Positions 51,701 to 62,261 of a stretch of DNA of 64,000 nt are shown piece by piece. A program made the position numbers and the translations under genes. Under the pieces are notes generated by a model. The model was not told where the DNA came from and ran no database searches. It worked only from the letters and a program-made list of their open reading frames with translations. The stretch is from Telmatactis stephensoni (taxonomy: Eukaryota; Cnidaria; Anthozoa; Actiniaria; Isophelliidae). How positions within the stretch are numbered: position 1 is the first letter of the stretch; each line of letters begins with the position of its first letter. The stretch lies in NCBI GenBank assembly GCA_029948255.1, contig JALIZF010001808.1, positions 1 to 64,000 on the forward strand, in the 5' to 3' direction.

Positions 51701-54438
51701 GCGAGAGCTTCAGTTTTCAAGTACTCCATCGGAGTTCGATATTTGGTCAAAGTATTGGAGATCAAGCTCAAAATAACAGCCCATTCTGAAGCTCTTATAA
51801 GTGTCTAGGTATATCTCGAGTTAAAAGCTCCATTTTCTATTGTCTCACTGCTGGAAAAGCCTGTCTTTGAAAGCCATTTTTTGGGCTGTCCGCCATCTTG
51901 CATTCCTAAAGTTCCTGACTGGCGTTCACTTCGAAGACCTTCGAAGAGTTCGCACTCGCTCAAAGGTGATGAATGAAGGGCATTGTTTCTTGCGCTCTTA
52001 ACCAATCAGGAGCTTTAACACGTGACCGATTGCGCAAGAAAGGCCTCTTCTGGCGACGAACAGAGAAAAAAAAAAACATTTGCAGTTTATAACTCGTTCC
52101 CGGCCTAAAGGCCTGGGCACGAGTAATAATATGAGAACAAAATGGTTTGTGGCAAGCCTACAGTGCAGCCACCATTAGGGGTTCAGGAAGTGTTGTAAGA
52201 AATGTTATTATGTATGAGATCTAACACATGAGTTACACAGTGAAAAGAAAATTTAAATACACATTACCAAAGGAAAATAGGTCTTCTCATGTGGTTGTGC
52301 ATTTATTCATTTTCCATTCTCTGAAGTATTATCATGACTTAGTATTAAATTATCTTCATCTACATTCCCACTGCAATACAGGGACCAATTCTGGGCTAGG
52401 TAAATGTTATTGAAAGTCTAAAAACATTTGATATGGGGCCAAAATAAAACCAAGTTTTCCAAATTTGAATTATATTTACATGGATATTTTGTTTCATGCA
52501 TGAACTATTTTATACCAAAGCTTAGTTTGACTGGTGGAGATAATTCCTACATTATTTACAGCTCAAAGCTCAAAATTGTGACCACTGTTAATCTATTTGC
52601 ATCCGTTCTTCTCGCCATCCTCCAATAAATTATTAACACTTAGATAAGAGATAAGATAAGATAAGAGAGTCCTCTGGTGCTGATTAGATGATTAGTCAAA
52701 ACCATGCAAATACATTGTAGCTGGTCATACTTTTAGGCTTTGTGCTGTAGGGCTATTTCCATTCAATACTAACAGATTTTATTATTACTGTTTTTTAGGA
52801 TTTGAGTAAATTAGGAAGAGATTTAAAACAGTGTATTATTGTTGATAATTCACCAGCGTCATATAGTTTTCATCCAGAAAATGCTGTAAGTCTATAATTT
52901 TGTTTTTGCGTAAATGTACAATATTTAATAATATTTGGTTTTGTTGTGATAGTGTGTGTATGTGTGTGGGCGTGTGTGTGTGTGGTAGTATCATCACACA
53001 GTGATCAAAATTCCTGTGTATTCATAAGCTGTGGAGTGTATATCAATATTTTGATGCTGGAAATGATTTACCCATGGTAGACAGGGGCTCGGACATAATG
53101 ATGGGATCAACCAAATGTTTTCAAATCATTTTTACTAAGGTGGTATTTACATGAGTCCGGGACAAAGTGAGACTGGGACGAACTTGTACTGGTACAGAAG
53201 TTTTGCAGCTGTTTACATGAGACCAGATGAAATACCAATATCTTGGAGCTATACCTCCGCTGACCTTAAAGCATGCAGGCTTTGATATTCCAGACTGGTC
53301 TGAGATTGTTTGTGTTTACATGAGACCAGTAAGAACTCAGACCAGGATGAAAGTCACTCGTCTCAGTGCAGCAACCGAAACAAAGCCCGACCAGTCTGAG
53401 TTCATTTTCATACCAGTCTCATGTAAACACAAGTAAAGAAATGTATGGAAGCTGATATGAACTCAGACCAATCTGACTTGGTTCCGGTCTCATGTAAATA
53501 CCCCCTTACACTCCCCTGGAAGGGTCTTTTCAGTCACAGTCACTCCACACTCACTAGTACTACATTCAATATTCCATACATACAACACTCAACTCACATG
53601 TTGGTTTTTACTGAGGGAGGAGGTACCCAGAGAATCTGAAAAAAAACCCTTATGGCAAGGGAGAGAACGGCCGATTAAACAAACTCAGCTCACATATGAC
53701 CCAAGCCTAGAATTGAGCCCCAGCCACAGAGGCAAAAGGGTAGAGGTGAACCTTGTTACCCTTACCACACTAATGGTAATGACTAAAACATGAAGCTTAA
53801 GCTGTAAATTCCGATGAAACTGTTTATAGCTTGGGTTTCTTGTAAACCCAGGGTTGCCACTCTCCTTGAAATGTCAGGGAAATCAAACAAAAATTCAAGG
53901 TGAGGGAATTTTCAGGATCCCTGAATCCATTACAACAGTTTTTGATTTTCTGCAAACTCTGACATTCAAGCACCAATCGCCAATTGGTGTTTTTGCTTCG
54001 GTCAGTCAAAGGTAAAAAGTCACTAATACGAGGAATGATTAATACCAAAATGACAGTATAACTTTTATATATCGTCTAGAGATCATATTTGGTCATTTGC
54101 TTGGATTTTAGGCACTTTTAGTATTAATTTTGTATTTTTTTTGTTTTGATGAGTGGAAGCAAATAACCAAATTTCAACAGACAGTTTGAAGGTCAGAGTT
54201 TGCAGAATATCGAAAACCATAGTAACTATCTGAAAGGCTTCACATTAGATTTTACAGAGATGTTTTTGTTTGTTTTTAGGTTCCTGTTGCATCCTGGTTT
54301 GATGATCCAAATGATATTGAACTTCTTAATCTTATTCCTTTCTTTGAAGCCATGCGTGACACTGAAGATGTCTGTTCCTATCTACGAACAGTTCAGATGA
54401 GTTCCTTCAGAAATCACAACCATAATGAAATCAGTTAG
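45778..54438 (+). CDS. CTDSPL: CTD small phosphatase (SCP type), 8 exons
   Basis: Exons 45778-45859, 46228-46385, 48865-48963, 49926-49982, 50629-50721, 50979-51077, 52799-52885 and 54280-54438 join in frame to 277 residues (human CTDSPL has 276); all introns are GT-AG. The family removes phosphate from Ser5 of the RNA polymerase II C-terminal domain and from transcription regulators such as REST. It starts [10 protein letters not shown], as in vertebrate SCPs, followed by a basic patch and FSSFFCCF (possible palmitoylated cysteines), an Asn/His-rich linker, then the HAD-type FCP1 domain. Asp102 and Asp104 in [14 protein letters not shown] are the nucleophile and acid/base. [14 protein letters not shown] and [10 protein letters not shown] are the second and third HAD motifs. 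The C terminus is an unusual Asn/His-ending tail. Whether CTDSP1, 2 or L is closest cannot be fixed; a single invertebrate gene usually stands for all. Confidence 0.96.
46386..47879. other. CTDSPL intron 2, first part; no feature recognised
   Basis: About 1.5 kb of AT-rich intron without a recognisable gene or repeat. Confidence 0.35.
47880..47957 (+). mobile_element. Retroposon 3' end with (AAAT)n tail
   Basis: ACTGGACAACCTGTATAAAT runs into AAAATAAAATAAATAAATAAATAA, the look of a LINE or SINE 3' terminus. No body can be traced upstream with confidence. Confidence 0.4.
47961..48093. mobile_element. Small inverted-repeat element, CTDSPL intron 2
   Basis: TATATGTTGTGGTTCAATTT and its counterpart AAAATGAACCACAACATATA are inverted ends; TTCAATTTTTATT / AATAAAAAATTGA pairs further in. 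Total 133 bp, with a TCATCATCATA loop. Confidence 0.75.
49361..49502. mobile_element. MITE family E, copy 2
   Basis: GAGTGGATTTCATATGAGTG and CACATGAAATCTACTC are the inverted ends. It aligns with the reverse complement of 13333-13460 and with 56664-56796. In CTDSPL intron 3. Confidence 0.75.
50788..50905. repeat. (CAGT)n microsatellite, CTDSPL intron 5
   Basis: More than 20 GTCA/CAGT units with one interruption (TTACATGTA, about 50830) lie 80 bp before exon 6. Any reading frame across it is an artefact. Confidence 0.9.
51143..52126. mobile_element. About 1-kb element with CTCGTGCCC ends, CTDSPL intron 6
   Basis: ACTCGTGCCCCGGG on the left (about 51164) is echoed by CCTGGGCACGAGT on the right (about 52112-52124). 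The left end repeats ACACGTGCGTTCACTCGTG and the right end has GGCCTAAAGGCC. The interior has no transposase. Non-autonomous DNA element is the best guess. Confidence 0.5.
53136..53508. mobile_element. MITE with TAAGGTGGTATTTACATGAG ends, CTDSPL intron 7
   Basis: TAAGGTGGTATTTACATGAG pairs with CTCATGTAAATACCCCCTTA. Inside, the phrase TTTACATGAGACCAG occurs twice more and CAGTCTCATGTAAACA once inverted, so the element has several subterminal copies of its own end. Confidence 0.75.
53604..53775 (-). mobile_element. tRNA-derived SINE, family 1, copy 3
   Basis: On the minus strand a decayed tRNA-like head (CCTCTGTGGCTGGGGCTCAA, box B-like GGGCTCAATTCTAGG) is followed by TTCTCTCCCTTGCCATAAGG and TCCTCCCTCAGTAAAAAC, in the same order as at 39115-39285. 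It is the most diverged copy. Confidence 0.65.
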
Positions 54439-55052
54439 TATGTATTTTCGCCCGCCTTTTTATGTACATGTAGAAGGTTTATACCATTTATTGGAAGAAA
54501 CCATTTATTTTTATATCTAGAATCCAACTATTTTATTACCAAAGTGAGAGAGTAATTTAAATTTAAATATTATACATTTGTATTGAATGAATGGGAATAC
54601 CAATCCAAATGAATGGTTTTTATCTATGAATATGAAAGACAATTATTTTACAAGTTTCTTAAAACTAGACTGCAATATTGCAATTTTTAAGCAATTTCAC
54701 TGGCAATATTGTGATCACTATGCAATACTTGTAAATTCAAAACAAATAACTCAAGTTTGATAAGATCCTTTTTTAGAAATAGCATTATTTGCAAGTCATA
54801 ATTGACCTTTACAGTACAAATTATAACAAAAAGTCTAGATATGTGTATTTACGACTGTGCTACTTATAATAAGTACCTCTTAACAAGTCATTTCTGGTTT
54901 ATTGCCACACTGTACATTGGGTTATCAACCCCATCAAAATGGTGTAGTAGTAGTAGTCAGGCGTTTCAATAAGATTTAAAGTGAGAGGCTACCCAAGGTA
55001 TCATAATCAGCTGTGACAAGTAATTAGGGACTGTAAAATAGTCTTAGTACTG
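54439..55052. other. CTDSPL 3' flank, probable 3' UTR
   Basis: AT-rich sequence following the stop codon. SCP genes often have long 3' UTRs, so part of this and the following kilobases may be transcribed; no canonical AATAAA was found immediately downstream. Confidence 0.35.
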
Positions 55053-55398
55053 AGCTTTTATCAGGTATTTTTAAATTCGTAAAACAGAAAAATTACCATA
55101 GCTGGAAAGAGCATGTTAAAATTAGCAAGACAGTGAAGTTTGAAGGAATTAAATACAAAACTCGTGAGAATATGAATTTTTGAACAGTGTGAATTTGTAA
55201 GAAAACCTTTGCTGGTAGGCATCTCTTGCCTACCAGTGAATGTTTTCATACAATATTTTTGATTTCAGAAAATTCATATCTTTGTGAGTTTGAAAGTTAC
55301 TTCATTCAAACTTTAGTTTTACTAATTTTGATGTGCTCTTTCTAGCTATGGTAATTATATTTCTGTACTGTGATTTTTGGAATTACATGATAAAAGCT
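55053..55398. mobile_element. Fold-back family G, copy 2 (346 bp)
   Basis: AGCTTTTATCAGGTATTTTT and GGAATTACATGATAAAAGCT are the ends, and both arms contain the same inverted phrase (ATTACCATAGCTGGAAAGAG / CTCTTTCTAGCTATGGTAAT). A deleted, reversed copy is at 32813-32989. Confidence 0.75.
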
Positions 55399-55507
55399 TT
55401 ATTGGCAGTGAGCGGCAAAGTAGGCTACAGTACACCACAAGTAGCTGGCTGCTCTTGAGACCTCTGAGTAGTAGGCAGGATATTAAGATGAAAGTGAATA
55501 ATATGTG

Positions 55508-56515
55508 CCATATGGTAAGTGAGCTGGTAACTGATTTTGCCAATCACTTACTGTTATCTTACCATTACCTAACCTATATGTACCATCTGCTATGGTTATC
55601 CATTATCTCTCCAACCACTTATTGACCACTTTCTGACTACTTACCATATAATGAAGATTGTTCACTTTCAATACTAGCAGAGGATTGAAGTACTAGACAA
55701 TTTACATTTTGAACTACCAATAGTCCAGTTGCGAGATATGCTTCACCTGCCACATACAAAGGACTCAGAACAAGGCTAAGTGCTAAAACTTTTGTCTTGT
55801 TATGAATGACTGAGCTTTATGCACATAGCCTCATTGTGATACTTTTGTATGTGCTAAGTGAAGTGCAACTTGGAAGTCAGCTATTTCACATAACTGAAGT
55901 TTAGCAGTGAGTTGACTGCAGAATCTGTGACTGCTGGCACAAGGGCTGGGTAGTGTCTATGGTCAAAGTAGTTCAAATATTATTGAAAGGTGATGAATCG
56001 GAGAGGAAGATTATTATTATTTCTTAGGCTTTCTAGCAGTGGACAATTCTCCTCTGTCACCACTTTTGAGCCACAAATGAAATTTAGTACAGTGAACCCT
56101 TTGTACAGGACAGCAAATTTTGGCTTTCCTGCATGTTCATACAGAGAGTCGATCTCATGAACAATTTGCTTTGTACAGTAAGTGGTCAGTAACTGATTTT
56201 GTCCACCTCTTACCATTACCTTGCCAATTATATTTTACTGTTATCTTACTGTTACCTCACTGACCACTTATCAACCTCTTACCAACCATTTACCCAACCA
56301 ATCATCGACCACTTATTGATCACTTGCGTACCACTTATCGACCACTTACCAACCACTTATCAACCACTTATTGTAACCACTTATTGACCTTTTACCAATC
56401 ATTTATCAACCAGTTATTGACCACTTACCAACCACTTATCAACCATTCATTGACCACTTACCAACCACTTATCCTCCACTTACCAACCAGTTATTGACCA
56501 CTTACTGTATGGTGT
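55508..56515. repeat. Two blocks of CCACTTATCAA-type tandem repeat
   Basis: A first block (55508-55655) and a longer second block (56180-56515) are built from 14-16-bp variants of ACCACTTACCAACCACTTATC and ACCACTTATTGACC. Each block starts with a related lead (GGTAACTGATTTTGCCAATC and AGTAACTGATTTTGTCCACC), so the whole segment looks duplicated, separated by about 520 bp of unrelated sequence. Confidence 0.75.
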
Positions 56516-56663
56516 AGATTGTTCACTATTACCTTATGAGTGTGAAATGGACCACTTATATTGTGCCGTGACCATGTCAGTGCTGTCATGCAGGCACTGT
56601 ACAAGACACAGTTGACTTGATTTAATAGAGTGGTTTTAAAGACACAGTTGACTTAATTCAACA

Positions 56664-56796
56664 GAGTGGTTTTCGTATGGGTGGGAAACTTACCACACCA
56701 TACCATGTCATAATGTCTATAATAACATTTGAAATTCCTGCAGTAACAGTACCATGCAGTGCCATTTTTCTCAGTCATACGAAATACAAAATACTC
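56664..56796. mobile_element. MITE family E, copy 3, with a partial copy beside it
   Basis: GAGTGGTTTTCGTATGGGTG and GTCATACGAAATACAAAATACTC are the inverted ends. At 56535-56600 a further partial copy (TATGAGTGTGAAATGGACCA, TGCCGTGACCATGTCAGTGC) lies next to it, and a 25-bp phrase around GACACAGTTGACTT is repeated between them. Confidence 0.65.
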
Positions 56797-56799
56797 CAA

Positions 56800-58740
56800 G
56801 TGAGTTAAATAGAATGTCATGCCAACAAAGAGTATGATATGACCATTCTATTGTACAAAGAAACACCTAATTCTTGTCACAGGCAGTTACTACAAAGCAT
56901 CTAGATTTTTTTAATGAAGCTCTTAAAGTTGAAACATGAGAAATGTCCATCTTATTGAACCCATCTTTCAGCTGTCAAGCAGTTTGAGTATCGATTAGAA
57001 CTGGGCTTTGAGATGTGTTGTATCCACATAACAACAATGCAACCCCAATATATGGCTCTATAAATTTTATCTTTATGATAGTTGTTTTCCAAGTTTCAGT
57101 TGAGTGAGCCCTGAACTATTCAAAGCCTCCATTTCAGTGATACTATAATGTACTGACAATGAGGATTTTATAACATTTATAACCAGCTAGTGTAATCATA
57201 GTATATAATGAGCTAGCACAATGGCTTTGGACAATACAGGAATCACTTAACTGTATTATGGGGAACGTCCATTCATGGATGCTTTGCAGTGACAATTAAT
57301 ACTCATATCATAATATACTACATTTTTAATATATTTTGTAAGCAAGATTATATTCTTTCCATGAGTTTTGTATCTTGAGGACCAAACAGTGAAAAAGGTT
57401 TCACTTGTCTGACAGTACTCTGTGAACAGAGAGTTTTTTCAACTTTCTCTTGAAAGCTCAAAGGAAAAGTTTTTCCTTCAAGCTTTTTGGAGAAGGATTA
57501 AAAATCTCTCTGCTCACAGGGTAGTCTGACAGTAGAGAAGAGAATTTTTGTCCTCCATCCTCCAGATTATGAATTTGGAAAACAAGCTGTAGAATTATAA
57601 ATCTTAGAAATCTTTATCCAGGGGATCAAATAATTGTTAATTATTATATTCTCTCTGTTGCATAAAGACGTATTCTTATAAATAACACCTAAAATATTTC
57701 ACATCAAAAATCAAGCACTTCTTACAGCTTTTAATTTTATGTTTTGTCATCAGCTTTTTATTAATCAAAACTTTTGTGAGAAGCATATTTTTATATGATC
57801 ACTTGTAAATATATATATATATATTTTTCAAAGTATACATTGTGTAAATGCATGTCTTTCTATAATTTTGTAAGCCTTTACGAAAACAGTCTTACATAAA
57901 TCAAATTTGGAACTCATATTGTAAACAAAATTTTATATGTTTTGTCATCTCTTGTTACACTAGACACTGTTAATACTGTAATTTGTTGTCCACGATAACG
58001 AGAGTCTGTTACACCAAGAGTTCTATTTTCCAGTAAAAACTTTGAAACTTTCAACATGGTTACTGACTGGTTGTTGTCTGTAATGCATCTGTCAATTTTA
58101 AGCCTTTGGGGAGATGGCTAGGTGTATGGGAATTTGACATTTCAGAAGAATTGTTAGTCAAACTCAATACTTGGTCAAATCACTGATACATTACCTTGCA
58201 CATACATGTATACCCCCCTTGGGATTAAATTGCACAGCCTTATGCTAGGCGCATAATAGGTCATTGCAAGGCAAGAATGCTTGTACTGATGCACACAAGC
58301 CATATCCAGAGCTTTTGGAGTCTCTACCACACCAGCTTGACCATACTATACTTATTTCAGTAACTAAGGCACTACTAGAGCACAGCCTTGAGCAGGACAC
58401 CTATAGTCACACCTATGGCTGGCTGTCTTAAAGAGGTGTCTATTACAGTGGGTCTAGTATGGTGAAGTAATAGCATAAGGGTGAGGACAAGCAGTGATTG
58501 TTGGAAAAACTGCTATGTCTTATTCAGCCTAGTAAGTGTCGGTAAATGTATGAAATGGCAACTGGTTTATCCAATCCTGTTGATTGTTTTATTATCAAAG
58601 TGAAAGCACTCCTAAAAGCCTTATTTCAATCATGACCAAGGCGTCATCAGTGGATACCTGGTTAACTCGTGGATATCAAAAACTTTTGCGCGCGCATTGT
58701 TTTAAATAGGCAGTGCATGATATCCTTCACTTTAGTTACT
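56800..58740. other. Spacer; no gene recognised
   Basis: AT-rich, 3'-UTR-like sequence without a supported gene, RNA gene or clear inverted repeat; a short TATATATATATATA run is at about 57811-57824. Confidence 0.35.
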
Positions 58741-59151
58741 GGCCCGGTGGGGGGGACTCCTATATATAAGAGGACGGGGATGCTCGTCGGAAATTTTGAA
58801 AATGATCCCTAAAAGGTACCTGAGTGGGAGTGGCAACATGCAATTCATTTCTACCCTAAAAGGTACCAATTCAAAAACAATAATAAAGAATTAAAGTAAT
58901 GAAACATTTGTTATCGATGTACTTTGAAGATTCAATTCAGATCACCGAAACCGTCCCTTTCATGCTTATTTTAGGTAGTTTATTTACCCCAAAACAGTCC
59001 CTAAAAGGTACCAGCTATGTCTCTGGTAGTCCACCTAAGTCTGAGACACCCTAAAAGGTACCAGATTGCAGCTTTTGACCCCTAAAAGGTACGACGAGCA
59101 TCCCCGTCCATTTACGAACGGAGTACCCCCCCCCCCCCCCCCCCGTGGGCC
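58741..59151. mobile_element. Palindromic element with CCCTAAAAGGTACC repeats
   Basis: The left half has GGACTCCTATATATAAGAGG then ACGGGGATGCTCGTCGG; the right half has ACGACGAGCATCCCCGT and CCATTTACGAACGGAGTACC, so the ends are inverted, including G-run and C-run termini. The interior repeats CCCTAAAAGGTACC at least five times, which is itself nearly palindromic. Confidence 0.7.
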
Positions 59152-59817
59152 CACAACTTTGAAAGAGATTAGTGTCAACCCTAGGTCAGCGCGTCAATCG
59201 TCTTAATTTCGAGCAACTGGGCCTGATAGCAAGATCTACTTGGAATATTATCTGTTCCTCCGAGCTATACAATACAATACCATTTTATTAGGAAATCCTT
59301 GAAAGGTTTTTCGTTCCTAATTTGCAATGAATATGAATATGGATATCCACATTGATCTGTCGACTCACTCATAGCCTGCGCCAAAGTAGTTTTCATGTGA
59401 TAGCTCACAGCACTCCACTGGTGTCGCAAAGGTCATTGGTCGATCGAATCGGGCGTTCAAAGCTGTCAAGTGTAGCGTCGCTAATTTTTAACCGGCCATG
59501 GATAAACGAAGCGTGGAACTTATAAGTTATTCAGAAATCTTTGTTACAAAAGTTAGTCTTAATGAATTATGTCTACCTGCAAGCAGAGATTTCATTTAAA
59601 TTACCTTTCCCTTTCTCTTTCTCGCCAAGGAGAGCTAGGGAAGGGGTGTGCCGTAGGGTAGGTAACAACCCCATCAGGTTGCAACTTTAATATTATTAAT
59701 TGTTATTAGGACCTTTTTAAAGTTGTTATATTGCATACATACATATCGGTATTGCATGCTTGAGATTTCAGCTCTGAAAGGTGGCATTCCTCAGGAAACA
59801 ATAAATGGCGTAACTCC

Positions 59818-60180
59818 GGGGGGGGGGGGGGGGGGACTCCTAGTGTAAAAACTGTAAAAACATCGGAGATTTCGGAAACTTTCAAATATACTTCTAGAAG
59901 ATAAGTCTTTTTCCAACGAGCGTGGCTTAGAAATTTTAACACCTAAAAGACACAAATTAAATTCGTTTAAATTCATTCTCACGTTTAACGGCAATAACTC
60001 GGTTTTTTACTTGGACCTTTTCCACAAAATGTTTCCACCATTGAATTCGAAGGTTTTGAGACGTTATTACCACAGAATTTCTAGCTAAACACCTTAAAAG
60101 ATATCAGTGTAAGATTCCAGATTTCAAATTCGACTTCCTAAAGATACCGATGTTTATACCTCCCTATTATGTTTGCTGTC
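59818..60180. mobile_element. Fragment of a related G-run element
   Basis: A run of 18 G followed by ACTCCTAGTGTAAAAAC resembles the left end of 58741-59151 (G-run plus ACTCCTATATATAAG). ACACCTAAAAGACAC and ACACCTTAAAAGATATC take the place of CCCTAAAAGGTACC. No right end was found. Confidence 0.4.
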
Positions 60181-60329
60181 AAGGATAACGTGGTCTATTA
60201 TTCATCCATGTGCTGCACAGGAATTCAACAGTGATGCGATTTATAGTTTACAACATGATAATGCATGCATGCTGTGTTCAATGTACATTGAAATAGCATT
60301 AGCAAGTGAACTACAAAATCCGTAGCAGA

Positions 60330-60930
60330 TTGTGTGATATCCAAACTCCTTTTACCTTTTTACCCTTTTAGCTTTTTAGTTTCTACCCCTTTTGCCCTTT
60401 TCGAGCATGGCTGCAAAACAATCTCACATTTCTTGACAATAAACCTCTCTGTGTGTGTCTTGCTTTTCACCTCTATAAGATCTCGAATAAAGTCTTCGTT
60501 TTGCATCAAAATTTCCATGTCAAGTACAACGAATAATCTCAGAACGTAAACTGAGTTTACTTCAAATATTTCTGAAAATTGGCACCAAATAATTACGACG
60601 GTGTAATCATGCATGATAGGGCGGCGGTTTGAACAAAAACACGGTTATCTTTTTGAAATAACAGTAAAAAGGATGACGATAACAAAGCAGTGAAGTTCAA
60701 CGTTGAAGTTCAACGGTGGAAGGAGGTGGAAGGGTATTATGGTAAGAAGTTAAAGCGCTAAGAAGGTAAAACGGTAAAAGGGTAAAAAGGTAAAAACGAG
60801 TAAAAAGGCAGGTAAAACAAGTAAATAGGCATAAAAAAGGTAAAAAGATAAAAAGGCAAAAACGGTACAACGGTAAAAAGCTAAAAGGGTAAAAAGGGAA
60901 AAAGCTAAAAAGCTAAAAGTTGAGGGTAGC
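60330..60930. repeat. GGTAAAAAGG low-complexity DNA, inverted halves
   Basis: The left flank (60345-60395) is TTTTACCTTTTTACCCTTTT on the plus strand; the right flank (60755-60920) is many copies of GGTAAAAAGG/GGTAAAACGG. The two are inverted relative to each other, with about 350 bp of non-repeat DNA in between. Confidence 0.7.
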
Positions 60931-61020
60931 TAGAAAACGAAAAGGATTTTGGAAATGAATCTGCCACGGATTCTACAAGTACAATTTCTTATTTTCAATT
61001 TTCAAAAGGGTTGTTAGCAT

Positions 61021-61464
61021 TCCTTCCTTCCTTCCTTCCTTCCTTCCTTCCTTCCTTCCTTCCTTCCTTCCTTCCTTCCTTCCTTCCTTCCTTCCTTCCT
61101 TCCTTCCTTCCTTCCTTCCTTCCTTCCTTCCTTCCTTCCTTCTCCTTCCTTCCTTCCTTCCTTCCTTCCTTCCTTCCTTCCTTCCTTCCTTCCTTCCTTC
61201 CTTCCTTCCTTCCTTCCTTCCTTCCTTCCTTCCTTCCTTCCTTCCTTCCTTCCTTCCTTCCTTCCTTCCTTCCTTCCTTCCTTCCTTCCTTCCTTCCTTC
61301 CTTCCTTCCTTCCTTCCTTCCTTCCTTCCTTCCTTCCTTCCTTCCTTCCTTCCTTCCTTCCTTCCTTCCTTCCTTCCTTCCTTCCTTCCTTCCTTCCTTC
61401 CTTCCTTCCTTCCTTCCTTCCTTCCTTCCTTCCTTCCTTCCTTCCTTCCTTCCTTCCTTCCTTC

Positions 61465-61543
<79 letters not shown>

Positions 61544-61565
61544 TCCTTCTTTCTTTCTTTCTTTC
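61021..61565. repeat. Very long CTTC/CTTT microsatellite
   Basis: About 445 bp of nearly pure (CTTC)n with one interruption (CTTCTCCTTCC, about 61140) pass directly into about 100 bp of (CTTT)n. Both strands show open frames of over 210 codons (poly-Pro-Ser-Phe-Leu and poly-Lys-Glu-Arg-Gly) that are artefacts. Confidence 0.98.
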
Positions 61566-61754
61566 TTTTTTTCCGTTTCTTCCTTTTTTCCTCCCTGGCT
61601 TGCTCCAGAAACACCAGCTGTATTTATAGATATGAAGACGAGCCAGTTGTCCTAGGGTAACTAGGGCCCCTCTTGTTCTCTTTTCTCTGTGGGGACGCTA
61701 ACAAAACAAAAGAACACAAGAACAAGTTTTCCTAATTTTCCTTGACAAGAAAAC

Positions 61755-62015
61755 ATGACAATTTCTTTCTCGTCTACACAGAAAACTTGTCAAGTACAAC
61801 TTGCTAGTGTAGATGGGACCTTACGCCCGCCGCAAACGTTGAGAAACTGCGTGAGGAAACTGCCACACGAGGCACTTAGCTCTGACGATTTCTCGCCGCA
61901 GACATTGCATCTTTGGCTAAAAGTAGAGCAAGTAAAAGAGCACACGGTGAGAAATGTGTCTCGCTTGACAGTTTCTCAATGTGTGCAGTGGGCTTTATGG
62001 AAGTTCGGGGTGTGA
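61755..62015 (+). other. Unexplained 86-codon open frame
   Basis: The frame starts MTISFSSTQKTCQ and ends VQWALWKFGV, with no recognised domain. GTTGAGAAACTG (about 61839) and CAGTTTCTCAA (about 61970) are inverted inside it, so this could be part of a small mobile element rather than an exon. Composition is less AT-rich than its surroundings. Confidence 0.2.
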
Positions 62016-62261
62016 ATCAATTTGAAACAGCGTTCATGTGCCGTGCCGAAATGAATATATAATCCAATGCCTCTACAATTTTTGATAAGGTAGAGCTTCA
62101 AACAAGTCGTTTTTAATTTGGAAGGCTTTAATTGAACGGCACATGAACCAGCAAGCTGTGCTTCATTGATTTGGGTCGTAAATTAAGAACCAAAGTAAAG
62201 TAAAGTAAAACGACAATATTTTACGTCGATAACTCGTGACAGTAATTTGAGTAACTAATAA

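Noticed and set aside
60973..61655. Two open frames of more than 210 codons on opposite strands
   Set aside because: Both are translations of the CTTC/CTTT microsatellite.
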